Notes: generated by a model from the sequence alone, not told the origin. A stretch of DNA of 64,000 bases from Dickeya aquatica (GCF_900095885.1 NZ_LT615367.1:4402001-4466000), one strand, 5' to 3'; shown: positions 38,080 through 56,396, numbered from the stretch's first letter. A program made the numbers and translations.

Positions 38080-39273
38080 ATGATGAAAATAAATAAGTTA
38101 CCACTACTGGCACAGGTTTCCTCCGCCCACTGGGTCAGCCATTTCCATATGATGGTGCTGCCCGCACTGATGCCGCTTATTTTCGCGCAACGCGGCATCA
38201 GTTATGTCGAGATCGGTGTCGCCCTTGGGGTATTCAATGTGGTATCCGCCATCGTGCAAACGCCTATCGGTTTTGCCGTGGACAGGCTCGGCCCGCGGCG
38301 TACCCTGATTGCCGGGCTGGTTCTGGGCAGTCTGAGCTTTCTGTCACTCAGCGTGCTGACCAGTTACCCGTGGATGGTCATCGCTATGGCGCTGGCCGGG
38401 CTTGCCAATGCGGTATACCACCCGGCAGATTACGCGCTGCTGTCACGCGGCATTGATGAAAACCGCATGGGCCGTGCGTTCTCGGTACACACGTTTTCAG
38501 GTTTTCTCGGCACCGCCGTCGCCCCTGCTATCCTGCTTGGCATTGCCGCACTCACCCATCTCGGCGTGGCATTTGCGCTCGCCGGGCTGGCAGGTTTAGT
38601 GATTGTGCCGATGCTGTCAGGCGATGCGCAGGCTGATGCCGCGCCCGCGCGCCACAACGCAAACGCCGCCAGCGCGCTACCGGTGCGCCTGTTTACCCTG
38701 CCAATTTTCGCACTGCTGGTGCTGTTTATGTTGCTTAACCTCAGCACCAGCTCTATTCAGAATTTCTCGGTCACGGCGTTAGTGAACGGTTACGCCATGC
38801 CACTTTCTCACGCCAACATCGCCCTGACGGCATTTCTGTTTACCAGCGCCTTCGGCGTACTGGCCGGGGGTCACCTGGCGGATAAAACCCGCCATCACGG
38901 GCTGGTTGCCACCGGCTCACTGGTGATAACTGCGGTGCTGGTTGCCATTGTCGCGCTCTACCCGTTACCGTTTCTGGCCACCACGCTGCTACTCGGCGTC
39001 GCCGGTTTTCTCTCCGGGATCATCGCGCCATCACGGGACATGCTGGTACGCGCCGCGTCACCGGCCGGTGCGGAAGGGCGCGTCTTTGGCATCGTCACCA
39101 CCGGCTTTAACATCGGCGGCGCAGGCGGCCCGGTGGTGTTTGGCTGGCTGCTGGATAACGGCCACCCGTCCGCCATTTTCTGGTCGGCCGTTATCTTTAT
39201 GGTGATTACGGCGGTAATGGCGTTGGCGCAGGAGCGTTACGGGGCAAAAACCCAGGCCGGGCAGCCCCAATGA
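38080..39273 (+). CDS. MFS efflux transporter, Fsr-like
   Basis: 397 residues with twelve helices. The motif VYHPADYALLSRGI and the HWVSHFHMMVLPALMPL start are hallmarks of the fosmidomycin-resistance (Fsr) MFS group. The substrate is unknown; export of a toxic compound or drug is the usual role. AGGAT precedes two adjacent ATGs (38080 or 38083). A bidirectional terminator follows. Confidence 0.87.
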   Translation: MMKINKLPLLAQVSSAHWVSHFHMMVLPALMPLIFAQRGISYVEIGVALGVFNVVSAIVQTPIGFAVDRLGPRRTLIAGLVLGSLSFLSLSVLTSYPWMVIAMALAGLANAVYHPADYALLSRGIDENRMGRAFSVHTFSGFLGTAVAPAILLGIAALTHLGVAFALAGLAGLVIVPMLSGDAQADAAPARHNANAASALPVRLFTLPIFALLVLFMLLNLSTSSIQNFSVTALVNGYAMPLSHANIALTAFLFTSAFGVLAGGHLADKTRHHGLVATGSLVITAVLVAIVALYPLPFLATTLLLGVAGFLSGIIAPSRDMLVRAASPAGAEGRVFGIVTTGFNIGGAGGPVVFGWLLDNGHPSAIFWSAVIFMVITAVMALAQERYGAKTQAGQPQ

Positions 39274-39296
39274 CACCCGGCGGTTCCGTTATCCAT

Positions 39297-39326
39297 AAAA
39301 AAACCCGCATCCAGTGCGGGTTTTTT
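39297..39326. terminator. Bidirectional terminator between the MFS gene and gyrB
   Basis: AAAAAAA-CCCGCA-TCCAG-TGCGGG-TTTTTT: a 6-bp GC stem with A and T runs on both sides, serving both convergent genes. Confidence 0.93.
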
Positions 39327-39344
39327 ACACGGTATACGCGTTTA

Positions 39345-42859
<3,515 letters not shown>

Positions 42860-42920
42860 ATCACAACCATTTTGCCAAACGACCATTTTGCCAGCATCGT
42901 TGCTATACCAGTCTCACGCC

Positions 42921-42960
42921 TTTGATAACGGTAGGTTTTGATAACAACATACTTTGATAA
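42921..42960. repeat. Three TTTGATAA direct repeats with 16-base spacing upstream of recF
   Basis: TTTGATAA occurs at 42921, 42937 and 42953, each exactly 16 bases apart, 62 bases upstream of the recF start. It could be a binding-site array or duplicated promoter material. Confidence 0.6.
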
Positions 42961-42988
42961 AAACACGCCGCACCCAATGGCGCGGCGT
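42959..42988 (-). terminator. Terminator between dnaN and recF
   Basis: Stem ACGCCGC / GCGGCGT followed on the minus strand by GTTTTTATC, 21 bases past the dnaN stop. It would limit read-through from dnaN into recF and gyrB. Confidence 0.65.
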
Positions 42989-43009
42989 CGGTTATCAAAC
43001 CAAGGCGCA

Positions 43010-44110
43010 CTACAGGCGCATCGGCATCACCACGTAGGCGGCGGCCTGACTTGCGGCATCCTCAATCTGAACGCTGGAAATGGAATCGGTCAGCAGCAGC
43101 CGCACATCCTCACATTTCAGCGCATTGAGCACATCCAGCACATAGCTGACATTAAAACCGATTTCCATTTCGCTGCCGCCGTATTCCACATCCAGAATCT
43201 CTTCCGCTTCTTCCTGCTCGGGGTTATTGGCGGTAATACGCAGTTGATTCTGGTTTAAGTACAAACGCACGCCACGAAATTTCTCATTCGACAGAATCGC
43301 CGCGCGGGAGAACGCCTGACGCAACAAATCGCAGCTCGCTTCCAGCGTTTTATCCGGGTTTTTCGGCAGCACGCGGCGATAATCCGGGAAGCGGCCATCC
43401 ACCAGCTTGGAGGTAAAGATAAAATCGCCGACATGGGCGCGAATATTGTTGCTGCCGATTTGCAGTTGCAGCGGTGTTTCACCGCCATCCAACAACCGCA
43501 CCAGTTCCATGACGCCTTTACGCGGCACGATCACCGAATGCGACGGCAACGACTGCCCGACCGGCATAGCACACACCGCCAGACGGTGGCCGTCGGTGGC
43601 AACGGTACGCAACTCGTCGCCGCCGGTTTCAAACAACATGCCGTTCAGGTAGTAGCGCACATCCTGATGCGCCATCGAGAATTGGGTGGCTTCAATCAGG
43701 CGCTTTAGCGTTGCCTGCGCCAGGGTGAATTCCACCTCGCTTTGCCAGTCATCCAGATTCGGGAAGTCAGCAGCGGGCAGCGTCGATAATGAAAAACGGC
43801 TGCGCCCGGAGCGCACCAGCATCCGGTCGCCCTCCAGCGTGACGGAAATCTCCGCCCCGTCCGGCAAGCCCCGGCAAATGTCGAACAGCTTACGCGCCGG
43901 CACTGTCGTCGCACCCGGCTCATGAGGCTGCGTCAGCGCCAGATGGGCCACCATTTCCATTTCCAGGTCAGTACCGGTCAACGACAAACGCCCTTCGCTC
44001 ACCTGCAATAACAGGTTGCCGAGGATAGGTAATGTCGGCCGCCCGCCCAGCGGGCTACTGACCTGCTGTAACGGTTTTAACAGATGCTCACGCTCAACGA
44101 TAAATTTCAT
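43010..44110 (-). CDS. dnaN: DNA polymerase III beta sliding clamp
   Basis: 366 residues, the E. coli length. MKFIVEREHLLKPLQQVSSPLGGRPTLPILGNLLLQV and the C-terminal YVVMPMRL are near-identical to the enteric clamp. It rings DNA as a dimer and tethers polymerase. It begins four bases after the dnaA stop, so the two are co-transcribed. Confidence 0.98.
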   Translation of the reverse strand: MKFIVEREHLLKPLQQVSSPLGGRPTLPILGNLLLQVSEGRLSLTGTDLEMEMVAHLALTQPHEPGATTVPARKLFDICRGLPDGAEISVTLEGDRMLVRSGRSRFSLSTLPAADFPNLDDWQSEVEFTLAQATLKRLIEATQFSMAHQDVRYYLNGMLFETGGDELRTVATDGHRLAVCAMPVGQSLPSHSVIVPRKGVMELVRLLDGGETPLQLQIGSNNIRAHVGDFIFTSKLVDGRFPDYRRVLPKNPDKTLEASCDLLRQAFSRAAILSNEKFRGVRLYLNQNQLRITANNPEQEEAEEILDVEYGGSEMEIGFNVSYVLDVLNALKCEDVRLLLTDSISSVQIEDAASQAAAYVVMPMRL

Positions 44111-44114
44111 GATG

Positions 44115-45503
44115 TTATGACGATAATGTGCGGATTAAATTGGAAAAATCTTCTTTGATGTCGTGACTTTCCTCACGCAGCTGCTCAATTTTACGGCAAG
44201 CATGCAGTACGGTGGTATGGTCACGTCCACCGAACGCGTCGCCTATCTCAGGCAGGCTGTGGTTAGTCAGCTCTTTGGCCAGCGCCATCGCCATCTGGCG
44301 GGGGCGAGCCACCGAGCGTGAACGCCGCTTGGAAAGCAGGTCAGCCACTTTGATTTTGTAATACTCGGCCACGGTTTTCTGGATATTGTCGATAGTGACC
44401 AGCTTTTCCTGAAGCGCCAGCAAATCACGCAGCGCTTCACGCACGAAATCAATGGTAATCGCCCGCCCGGTAAAGTTGGCGTTGGCAATCACGCGGTTCA
44501 GTGCGCCTTCCAGCTCACGCACATTGGAGCGCAGCCGCTTGGCAATAAAAAACGCCACTTCACCCGGCAGGCGAATGTCGTTCTCGTCGGCCTTTTTCAT
44601 CAAAATCGCCACGCGCGTTTCCAGCTCCGGCGGCTCAATGGCGACGGTCAACCCCCAGCCAAAGCGGGATTTCAGGCGATCTTCCACGCCGTTTATCTCT
44701 TTCGGATAGCGATCGGATGTCAGGATGATTTGCTGATTGCCTTCCAGCAAGGCATTAAAGGTGTGAAAAAACTCTTCCTGCGAGCGCTCTTTGTTGGCAA
44801 AAAATTGGATGTCATCAATTAATAGCGCATCGACCGAACGGTAGTAGCGTTTGAACTCTTCAATCGCGTTGTTCTGTAACGCCTTGACCATATCCTGCAC
44901 GAAGCGCTCGGAATGCATGTACACCACTTTGGCATTCGGTTTGCGCGCAATAATGCCATTGCCCACCGCGTGCAACAGGTGCGTTTTACCCAGCCCGGTG
45001 CCGCCGTATAAAAACAGTGGATTGTAAGCGCCGCCGGGGTTATCAGCGACCTGCCGCGCTGCCGCACGCGCCAACTGGTTGGATTTACCTTCCACAAAGT
45101 TATCGAAGGTATGCTTGGGGTTAACATTCGAGCGATAGGTGTGCTCGGCCGGCGCCACTGGCGTTTCCCAGCTGGGACGAACCGGCGAAGCCGTTCGGGC
45201 CTGCGGCGCAGGCGTTGTCGCACTGTGGTGGCCCGCAGGAGCAGCGGCTGGCGTCATCGGTTTGCTGCCGACTTCAAAACGCAGCAGTGGCGCATCCATG
45301 CCACAAAAATCATTCAGCAATCCATTGATATTATTAATATATTTATCGCGCACCCAATCCAGCACAAAACGGTTGGGGGCGTAAAGCGCCAGAGTGTTGT
45401 CACTCAGTTCCGCCTGCAACGGGCGTATCCACATACTGAATTCTGTGGCAGGTAACTCATCCTGCAAACGGGCAAGACACTGCTGCCAAAGCGAAAGTGA
45501 CAC
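44115..45503 (-). CDS. dnaA: Chromosomal replication initiator DnaA
   Basis: 462 residues from GTG 45503, the start codon also used in E. coli ([17 protein letters not shown]). Domain I, a Pro/Ala/Thr-rich linker, the AAA+ domain with [18 protein letters not shown] and the domain IV box-binding signature [17 protein letters not shown] are all present. GTGGAG lies nine bases upstream. A perfect DnaA box in the leader points to autoregulation. Confidence 0.98.
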   Translation of the reverse strand: MSLSLWQQCLARLQDELPATEFSMWIRPLQAELSDNTLALYAPNRFVLDWVRDKYINNINGLLNDFCGMDAPLLRFEVGSKPMTPAAAPAGHHSATTPAPQARTASPVRPSWETPVAPAEHTYRSNVNPKHTFDNFVEGKSNQLARAAARQVADNPGGAYNPLFLYGGTGLGKTHLLHAVGNGIIARKPNAKVVYMHSERFVQDMVKALQNNAIEEFKRYYRSVDALLIDDIQFFANKERSQEEFFHTFNALLEGNQQIILTSDRYPKEINGVEDRLKSRFGWGLTVAIEPPELETRVAILMKKADENDIRLPGEVAFFIAKRLRSNVRELEGALNRVIANANFTGRAITIDFVREALRDLLALQEKLVTIDNIQKTVAEYYKIKVADLLSKRRSRSVARPRQMAMALAKELTNHSLPEIGDAFGGRDHTTVLHACRKIEQLREESHDIKEDFSNLIRTLSS

Positions 45504-45731
45504 GGCGGACTCCACTCGAACAAGATCAATCAAGAAAAGGAACAGATATTAGTTATGTAACTCATGGTTTTCTCAGGCACCCGGCTGCGCATGGATACGA
45601 TTGCGCCGGGGTGCGCCGCGCTGAAAACGGCCTTGCCGTGCCGAACCCAACATCGGGATCGCTAGCGGGACGGCGGATCATAACCTAAACCACGCAAGAG
45701 ATCTCCACTTTCTGCACAGTTTTGATCCTTT

Positions 45732-45740
45732 TTATCCACA
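45732..45740 (+). promoter_or_regulatory. DnaA box
   Basis: TTATCCACA, an exact match to the strong DnaA box, about 230 bases upstream of the dnaA start. Its position fits DnaA autorepression as in E. coli. Confidence 0.85.
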
Positions 45741-46062
45741 GGCTTTGCTTATTATTCTGTTACGCGTTGTGAGGCGTACTCTATATGCATGGCGCAAAAC
45801 CTACCGTGCGGGATTCACAACAAGCGGTCAGGTTACTCACAATTGTCTCTCAGTACGCGAAAAACATCAGCATAGACGCAATCATGACGATCGGCGGTGA
45901 TGCGGATCATGATCCCGACGACAGGATCACCGCGCGATCCTTGCGCTTTGATACAGAGTCCGTATAATTCCCGGCCTGCGCGTAGCGCCTGTTTTCTGTG
46001 CTGAGCAGACAGAAAATCCGTAACCATCGGGAAGTTTCAGGCGGGTAAAACGTGGATGTTAA

Positions 46063-46091
46063 TTGACTCGGGACTGTACAATTATTACAAT
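46063..46091 (+). promoter_or_regulatory. Sigma-70 promoter of rpmH
   Basis: TTGACT and TACAAT with a 17-base spacer. Transcription would start near 46098, giving a leader of about 95 bases to the rpmH ATG. Confidence 0.75.
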
Positions 46092-46180
46092 CCCGCCTCT
46101 TTATTATGCGATAGAGGCGTCGGTCACTTTTCACGCCGAGTAGCCAAACGCGTTTACTGTGAAGTCTTAATCAAGTTTAG

Positions 46181-46333
<153 letters not shown>

Positions 46334-46351
46334 TAAAAGCTAACCCACCGA

Positions 46352-46711
46352 GTGGTTACGCTCGCTTTTCCCAGGGAGTTACGTCTGTTAACTCCCAGCC
46401 ATTTTTCTTTCGTCTTCCAGCAGCCACAACGGGCCGGTACACCGCAGATAACCATTCTCGGTCGCCCAAATACGCTGGGGCATCCCCGTATTGGTCTTAC
46501 CGTCGCAAAAAAACACGTCAGACGGGCTCATGAACGCAACCGTATCAAGCGCCTGACGCGTGAAAGTTTTCGTTTGCACCAGCACGATTTGCCCGCGATG
46601 GATTTCATTGTCATTGCGAAGAAAGGGGTATCCGAACTGGATAACCGTACACTCACGGAAGCGTTGGAAAAATTATGGCGTCGTCACCGTCGTTTGGTTC
46701 AAGCCTGCTGA
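46352..46711 (+). CDS. rnpA: Ribonuclease P protein component
   Basis: 119 residues from GTG 46352 ([18 protein letters not shown]), as in E. coli. The RNR signature [20 protein letters not shown] binds the RNase P RNA. Together they mature tRNA 5' ends. It overlaps yidD by 37 bases. Confidence 0.97.
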   Translation: MVTLAFPRELRLLTPSHFSFVFQQPQRAGTPQITILGRPNTLGHPRIGLTVAKKHVRRAHERNRIKRLTRESFRLHQHDLPAMDFIVIAKKGVSELDNRTLTEALEKLWRRHRRLVQAC

Positions 46712-46932
46712 TTGGCCTGATACGCGGGTATCAACGCTTTATCAGCCCACTTCTTGGTCAGCACTGTCGCTTTTATCCGTCGTGCTCCCAATATGGCATT
46801 GAAGCAATACGGCGGTTTGGCATGATAAAAGGCTGTTGGTTGACGCTCAAACGCGTATTAAAATGCCACCCTTTGAACCCTGGTGGTGATGACCCCGTAC
46901 CGCCAAAACCTGACAATAACAGAGAACATTAA
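46675..46932 (+). CDS. yidD: Membrane protein insertion efficiency factor YidD
   Basis: 85 residues. The conserved [20 protein letters not shown] with its cysteines, and [19 protein letters not shown], match E. coli YidD. A small membrane-associated helper of YidC. It begins inside rnpA and ends two bases before yidC, so the three are tightly linked. Confidence 0.96.
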   Translation: MASSPSFGSSLLIGLIRGYQRFISPLLGQHCRFYPSCSQYGIEAIRRFGMIKGCWLTLKRVLKCHPLNPGGDDPVPPKPDNNREH

Positions 46933-46934
46933 CG

Positions 46935-48566
46935 ATGGATTCGCAACGCAATCTTTTTCTCATCGCTCTGCTATTCGTAACGTTCATGATCTGGCAGCAG
47001 TGGGAAACGGATAAAAATCCACCCGCAGCAACCCAGACCACGCAACAGGCGAATGGTGCTGTGAGCGATGCAGCCAACCAGGGCGTACCTGCCAGCGGTC
47101 AGGGTAAACTGATCACGGTGAAAACCGATGTGCTGTCGCTGAATATCAACACCCGCGGTGGCGATATTGAAGAAGCAGACCTGCTGGCCTACCCGGCAGA
47201 ACTCGGCTCAGGCCAGCCGTTCAAGTTGCTGGAAACCACACCGGCATTTATCTATCAGGCACAAAGCGGTCTGACCGGTAAAAACGGCCCGGATAATCCG
47301 GCAAATGGTGCGCGCCCGCTGTATACCGCCTCTGCCGAGAGCTTTGCGCTGGCAGCAGGCCAGAACGAATTGCGTATCCCGCTGACCTACACCGACGCCA
47401 ACGGCGTCAGCTTCACCAAAACCTTTGTGCTCAAACGCGGTGAATATGCGCTCAACGTCGAGTACAGCGTGAACAACACCAGCACACAACCGCTGGAAGT
47501 GACGCTGTTCGGCCAGTTGAAGCAGTCTATCGACCTGCCATCGCACCGTGACACCGGCAGCAACAACTTTGCCCTGCACACCTACCGTGGTGCCGCGTTC
47601 TCTTCTGTTGAAGATAAATATCGCAAATACAGCTTCAGCGATATGAAAGAGAACCTGAACATCAATACGCAAGGTGGCTGGGTGGCGATGTTGCAGCAGT
47701 ATTTTGCAACCGCCTGGGTGCCTTCAACCGCGCTCTCCCATACCTTTTACAGCGCCAATCTGGGCAATGGTCTGGCGGCTATCGGCTTTAAGTCTGCACC
47801 GGTAAATGTACAGCCGGGTAGCCAGCAGACACTGAACGCGACCTTGTGGGTTGGCCCGGAAATTCAGGACAAAATGGCTGCCGTGGCACCGCATCTTGAC
47901 CTGACCGTGGATTATGGCTGGTTGTGGTTCATCTCTCAGCCGCTGTTTAAGTTGCTGAAATTCCTGCACGGCTTTATCGGCAACTGGGGCTTCTCCATCA
48001 TTGCCATCACCTTTATCGTGCGCGGCATCATGTACCCGCTGACTAAAGCGCAGTACACCTCGATGGCGAAAATGCGTATGTTGCAGCCCAAGCTGCAAGC
48101 GATGCGCGAGCGTATCGGTGATGACAAACAGCGCATGAGTCAGGAAATGATGGCGCTGTACAAAGCCGAGAAAGTGAACCCGCTGGGTGGCTGCTTCCCG
48201 CTGATCATCCAGATGCCTATCTTCCTGGCGCTGTACTACATGCTGATGGGTTCGGTAGAACTGCGTCACGCGCCGTTCGCACTGTGGATTCATGACCTGT
48301 CGGCGCAAGACCCGTACTACGTGCTGCCTATCCTGATGGGCATGACGATGTTCTTCATTCAGAAGATGTCGCCGACCACCGTCACCGACCCGATGCAACA
48401 GAAGATAATGACCTACATGCCGGTTATCTTCACGGTGTTCTTCCTGTGGTTCCCGTCAGGTCTGGTGCTGTACTACATCGTCAGCAACCTGGTGACGATT
48501 GCCCAGCAGCAGTTGATTTATCGCGGGCTGGAAAAACGTGGTCTGCATAGCCGCGAGAAGAAATAA
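46935..48566 (+). CDS. yidC: Membrane protein insertase YidC
   Basis: 543 residues. An N-terminal helix ([24 protein letters not shown]), a large periplasmic domain (about 60-340), then five helices with the conserved [33 protein letters not shown] and [23 protein letters not shown]. It inserts and folds inner membrane proteins with or without SecYEG. A perfect terminator hairpin follows. Confidence 0.98.
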   Translation: MDSQRNLFLIALLFVTFMIWQQWETDKNPPAATQTTQQANGAVSDAANQGVPASGQGKLITVKTDVLSLNINTRGGDIEEADLLAYPAELGSGQPFKLLETTPAFIYQAQSGLTGKNGPDNPANGARPLYTASAESFALAAGQNELRIPLTYTDANGVSFTKTFVLKRGEYALNVEYSVNNTSTQPLEVTLFGQLKQSIDLPSHRDTGSNNFALHTYRGAAFSSVEDKYRKYSFSDMKENLNINTQGGWVAMLQQYFATAWVPSTALSHTFYSANLGNGLAAIGFKSAPVNVQPGSQQTLNATLWVGPEIQDKMAAVAPHLDLTVDYGWLWFISQPLFKLLKFLHGFIGNWGFSIIAITFIVRGIMYPLTKAQYTSMAKMRMLQPKLQAMRERIGDDKQRMSQEMMALYKAEKVNPLGGCFPLIIQMPIFLALYYMLMGSVELRHAPFALWIHDLSAQDPYYVLPILMGMTMFFIQKMSPTTVTDPMQQKIMTYMPVIFTVFFLWFPSGLVLYYIVSNLVTIAQQQLIYRGLEKRGLHSREKK

Positions 48567-48594
48567 CCGATTGATTTAGCTAGTCAATCTCATT

Positions 48595-48625
48595 ATAAGG
48601 CGGTCACTGACCGCCTTATTTTTTA
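48595..48625 (+). terminator. Terminator after yidC
   Basis: A 12-1-12 perfect stem (ATAAGGCGGTCA / TGACCGCCTTAT) followed by TTTTTTAT, 28 bases past the yidC stop. Confidence 0.92.
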
Positions 48626-48683
48626 TAGAAAAAACCATCCCGTAACCGCGCCTGAAAGCAGGCGAGAATGCAGAGACACTATC

Positions 48684-50048
48684 ATGAACCATACCGATAC
48701 CATCGTAGCCCAAGCCACTCCGCCGGGACGCGGCGGCGTAGGTATTTTGCGCATCTCTGGCCCGCACTCGGCCGCAGTGGCACAGGCGGTGCTGGGTAAG
48801 CTGCCTAAACCACGCTATGCCGATTACCTGCCGTTTCAGGATACCGATGGCAGCGTGCTCGATCAGGGCATTGCGCTGTGGTTTCCCGGCCCAAATTCCT
48901 TTACCGGCGAAGATGTGCTGGAACTGCAAGGACACGGCGGCCCGGTGATCCTCGACTTACTGCTCAAGCGTGTGCTGGCGCTGCCGGGTGTGCGCATCGC
49001 TCGCCCCGGTGAGTTCTCCGAACGTGCCTTTTTGAACGACAAGCTCGATCTGGCGCAGGCCGAAGCGATTGCCGACTTGATTGACGCCAGCTCCGAACAG
49101 GCGGCTCGCTCTGCGGTCAACTCGCTACAAGGGGTCTTTTCCACCCGTATTCACCAGTTAGTGGAAGCACTCACTCACCTGCGCATCTACGTAGAAGCGG
49201 CAATTGATTTCCCCGATGAAGAAATCGATTTTCTGAGCGATGGCAAAATCGAAGCCATGCTCAATGCGGTGATAGACGATCTGGAAGGCGTACGTGGCGA
49301 AGCACGGCAAGGCAGCCTGTTACGTGAAGGGATGAAAGTGGTGATTGCCGGTCGCCCCAATGCCGGTAAATCCAGCCTGCTCAATGCGCTGGCCGGGCGC
49401 GAGGCGGCTATTGTCACTGATATCGCCGGTACTACGCGCGATGTACTGCGCGAGCACATTCACATTGACGGCATGCCGCTGCACATTATTGATACCGCCG
49501 GGCTGCGCGAAGCCAGCGATGAAGTGGAGCGAATCGGTATTGAGCGCGCCTGGCAGGAAATCGAACAGGCTGACCGGGTGCTGTTTATGGTCGATGGCAC
49601 CACCACCGATGCGATTGCGCCTGCGGCCATCTGGCCGGAATTTATGGCCCGCCTGCCCGGCTCGCTGCCCGTGACCGTGGTGCGTAATAAAGCCGATATC
49701 ACCGGTGAAACCTTCGGTATTGAAGAGGTGAAGACTTACTCACTTATCCGCCTTTCTGCCCGCACCGGCGACGGCGTTGACGCACTCCGCCAGCACCTCA
49801 AGCACAGCATGGGATTTACCAGCAACACCGAAGGCGGCTTCCTCGCCCGACGTCGCCACCTGCAAGCGCTGGAGCTGGCCGCCACGCATTTGCAACAAGG
49901 TCATGCACAGTTAGTCAGTGCTTACGCAGGCGAGTTGCTGGCCGAAGAGTTACGGCTGGCACAACAGGCGTTAAGTGAAATCACCGGTGAATTCACCTCC
50001 GATGACCTGCTGGGGCGGATTTTTTCCAGTTTTTGTATTGGGAAGTGA
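48684..50048 (+). CDS. mnmE: tRNA modification GTPase MnmE
   Basis: 454 residues, the E. coli length. The N-terminal formyl-THF domain starts [25 protein letters not shown]; the G domain has [22 protein letters not shown] and NKAD; the C-terminus ends in the catalytic CIGK. With MnmG it makes the cmnm5 modification at U34 of several tRNAs. Confidence 0.98.
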   Translation: MNHTDTIVAQATPPGRGGVGILRISGPHSAAVAQAVLGKLPKPRYADYLPFQDTDGSVLDQGIALWFPGPNSFTGEDVLELQGHGGPVILDLLLKRVLALPGVRIARPGEFSERAFLNDKLDLAQAEAIADLIDASSEQAARSAVNSLQGVFSTRIHQLVEALTHLRIYVEAAIDFPDEEIDFLSDGKIEAMLNAVIDDLEGVRGEARQGSLLREGMKVVIAGRPNAGKSSLLNALAGREAAIVTDIAGTTRDVLREHIHIDGMPLHIIDTAGLREASDEVERIGIERAWQEIEQADRVLFMVDGTTTDAIAPAAIWPEFMARLPGSLPVTVVRNKADITGETFGIEEVKTYSLIRLSARTGDGVDALRQHLKHSMGFTSNTEGGFLARRRHLQALELAATHLQQGHAQLVSAYAGELLAEELRLAQQALSEITGEFTSDDLLGRIFSSFCIGK

Positions 50049-50063
50049 CGAGGGCGTATTAAC

Positions 50064-50081
50064 GTCTGGATGCATTCCGGT

Positions 50082-50095
<14 letters not shown>
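50064..50095. terminator. Hairpin between convergent mnmE and bglG
   Basis: An 11-bp perfect stem GTCTGGATGCA / TGCATCCAGAC with a 10-base loop. It covers the end of the antiterminator gene and has no T-run, so it may terminate weakly or stabilise transcripts. Confidence 0.45.
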
Positions 50096-54255
<4,160 letters not shown>

Positions 54256-54276
54256 AGAATTTCCTGGTGTTGGAGC

Positions 54277-54336
54277 AAAAAAAAGACCAAAACAGAGACG
54301 CTCCCCTTAACGGGAGAGCATTTCTATTTTGGTCTT
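54277..54336 (-). terminator. Conditional leader terminator of the bgl operon
   Basis: On the minus strand AAGACCAAAA pairs with TTTTGGTCTT across a loop containing a second hairpin (CTCTCCCGTTAAGGGGAG), then eight Ts. It lies about 20 bases before bglF and shares bases with the antiterminator site. Confidence 0.9.
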
Positions 54337-54359
54337 GCCTGCTTTCGCAGTAACACGCC
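54331..54359 (-). promoter_or_regulatory. Ribonucleic antiterminator (RAT) site for BglG
   Basis: The minus strand has GTTACTGCGAAAGCAGGCAAG within a 29-base element that fits the BglG/LicT target: two TGC-GCA half stems with internal bulges. It overlaps the first arm of the terminator by six bases, so the two RNA structures are mutually exclusive. Confidence 0.88.
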
Positions 54360-54626
54360 ATCATAAAAATGGGTTACTTCGCCGGATTATCTAAGCAGCT
54401 ACGGCGTATTCCAATCACAATCTGATGAAAATGTGAGCCGGGTTACGTAAAATTTACATTCGGCCTCAGCGCGCAATCGGCCAAAAAATAACCACCCGCA
54501 GGGTGGCCGCAATCACAACAAATCCCCCCTGAAGGTTAAGCCGACTTCCGTACCCGCCCTCTGAGGGCAATCAATAAAGCCTACCTGAGATTACAGAAGA
54601 CAGCCCTGAACGTCATAATCCGTAGG
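54360..54626. promoter_or_regulatory. Upstream region of the bgl operon, with a possible CRP site
   Basis: TGTGA-GCCGGG-TTACG at 54432-54447 has one perfect CRP half-site and one partial. A promoter for the minus-strand operon must lie here. No gene is apparent in this 267-base stretch. Confidence 0.4.
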
Positions 54627-55583
54627 CTATCGCCCCTGAAACGTTTTGCGCCACTCACCGGGCGTGACGTTAAACCGGCGGCGAAAATGCTGACGCAGTG
54701 AGGTGGCGGTATGAAAACCGACCTGCTCTGCAATCGCATCTATCGATAGTGTAGTGGACTCCAGCAACATCTGGCTTTGTTGCAGACGCTCGGCCATCAG
54801 CCACTCGCCGACAGACATCCCGGTAGCTTTATGAAATTGGCGGGTGAAGGTGCGGCGGCTCATCAGCGTTCGGCGCGCCAGTTCATCAAGGTGATGGGGC
54901 TGGTTGAGGCAACCTCTCAGGTCATCAAGCAGCGCATTGATTCTGGCGTCCTGCGTCGATACCGGTACCGGCTGTTCAATGAACTGTGCCTGACCGCCTT
55001 CTCGATGCGGGGGGATCACCATTCTTCTGGCGACCTTGTTAGCGATGGCACTGCCGTGGTACTTCCTGACCAGATGCAGGCAGCAGTCCAGCCCGGCCGC
55101 TGTACCTGCTGAGGTTATCAGCCGCTCATCCTCAACGTACAATGCGTGCGTGTCCAGATGCACATCGGGGAAACGTTGCTGAAAATCCTGCGTGAACTCC
55201 CAGTGCGTTGCCGCGTTGCGTTGCTCAAGCAATCCGGCCCACGCGAGCACATAAGTCCCAAGACACAAACCGACCAGCAGACTGCCCCGGGCATAAGCCG
55301 CCCTCAGTGCCGCCAGCAGCGCCGGATTCGGCTTCTCGTGCGGGTCACGCCAGTAAGGCACCACCACGATATCGGCCTGGGTGAGACTATCCAACCCAAA
55401 CGCGGTATCAATCTCAAAGCCCTGTGCCGAACGCAGTACGCCATCCTCAGCGCGACAGAGGCGCAATTGAAACAGCGGTTGCCCCGGCAACACATCGCCG
55501 AAAATCATGCAAGGCACCGATAAATGAAACGGGCTGAACCGATCGCAGGCCACGACTGCGACCATGGGGACATGCGTGCTCAA
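54627..55583 (-). CDS. GlxA/FtrA-type AraC regulator with DJ-1/PfpI domain
   Basis: 318 residues. The N-terminal ~180 residues are a DJ-1/PfpI-like domain with the nucleophile-elbow cysteine in GSLLVGLCLGTYVLAWAGLL; the C-terminal ~100 residues are a double helix-turn-helix (LDELARRTLMSRRTFTRQFHKATGMSVGEWLMAERL; IDAIAEQVGFHTATSLRQHFRRRF). It follows the MBL hydrolase gene by 39 bases on the same strand and may be co-transcribed with it. Effector unknown. Confidence 0.88.
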   Translation of the reverse strand: MSTHVPMVAVVACDRFSPFHLSVPCMIFGDVLPGQPLFQLRLCRAEDGVLRSAQGFEIDTAFGLDSLTQADIVVVPYWRDPHEKPNPALLAALRAAYARGSLLVGLCLGTYVLAWAGLLEQRNAATHWEFTQDFQQRFPDVHLDTHALYVEDERLITSAGTAAGLDCCLHLVRKYHGSAIANKVARRMVIPPHREGGQAQFIEQPVPVSTQDARINALLDDLRGCLNQPHHLDELARRTLMSRRTFTRQFHKATGMSVGEWLMAERLQQSQMLLESTTLSIDAIAEQVGFHTATSLRQHFRRRFNVTPGEWRKTFQGR

Positions 55584-55622
55584 CGTCGCTCCTTTGTGAG
55601 TATCGTTACCCGAACTAAATGA

Positions 55623-56396
55623 CTACAGCATACAGGACTCGCCATCTTCCGGGATCCGCACCTGATGCGCCAGACCGTGTTGCTGTAGAAAATCACGCAA
55701 CGCCACACGACTCAGCGCGGAATGATTCACCGCTTCCATGTGGCTGGCAATCAGCGTCGCATTAGGGGCATGCTGCGCCACAGCCAGTACATCCTGTTGG
55801 TTCATGATGATTGACCCCAGCCCGACGATTTGCGCATCACCGCAATTAAGAACAATCACCTCGGGTGCATAATGGCTCAGGTTTTCAGCCACCTGTGCAT
55901 TCCAGACGGTATCCCCCGCCAGGTATAACGTTTTCTCTTGTGGGTGACGGAACACCACGCCACACACCTCACCCAGCCTCTCGCCCATTATTTCCATGAT
56001 CGCATCGCTGCCATGCTGGCCCGGCGTTTTACTTAACGTGATATCGCTAAAAGCACTCTGTTCGCTTAACAGCCGAACATCGCTAAACCCGGCGGCCTGA
56101 ATGATTTCCCGGTCATGCTCATGTTGCACAAATAACGGTAATGATTTCGGCAGATGGGTAACAGCCGCATCATCCCAATGATCAAGATGCGTATGGGTCA
56201 CAATTACCGCATCTACGCCGGTAAACAGGCTTTCCAGCGTGACCGGCAGGTCCACCAGCGGGTTACGCAAATGGCTGTTCAATGTTCCCTCGAACCCCGG
56301 ATAAGCGCCTTTTTCTGCCAGCATCGGGTCAATAAGGAACGTTTTACCGGCAAAGTGTACCTTCAGTGTGGCGTTTCTGATTTGCGTAATGTTCAT
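55623..56396 (-). CDS. MBL-fold metallohydrolase (UlaG-like)
   Basis: 257 residues from ATG 56396, which follows GAGGAAG. The metal motif VTHTHLDHWDDAAV (HxHxDH), later DTVWNAQ and ASHMEAVNHSAL give the binuclear site. The UlaG-like group includes lactonases and phosphodiesterases; the substrate here is unknown. It is upstream of the GlxA-type regulator, and divergent from the hydroxyphenylpyruvate dioxygenase gene. Confidence 0.85.
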   Translation of the reverse strand: MNITQIRNATLKVHFAGKTFLIDPMLAEKGAYPGFEGTLNSHLRNPLVDLPVTLESLFTGVDAVIVTHTHLDHWDDAAVTHLPKSLPLFVQHEHDREIIQAAGFSDVRLLSEQSAFSDITLSKTPGQHGSDAIMEIMGERLGEVCGVVFRHPQEKTLYLAGDTVWNAQVAENLSHYAPEVIVLNCGDAQIVGLGSIIMNQQDVLAVAQHAPNATLIASHMEAVNHSALSRVALRDFLQQHGLAHQVRIPEDGESCML

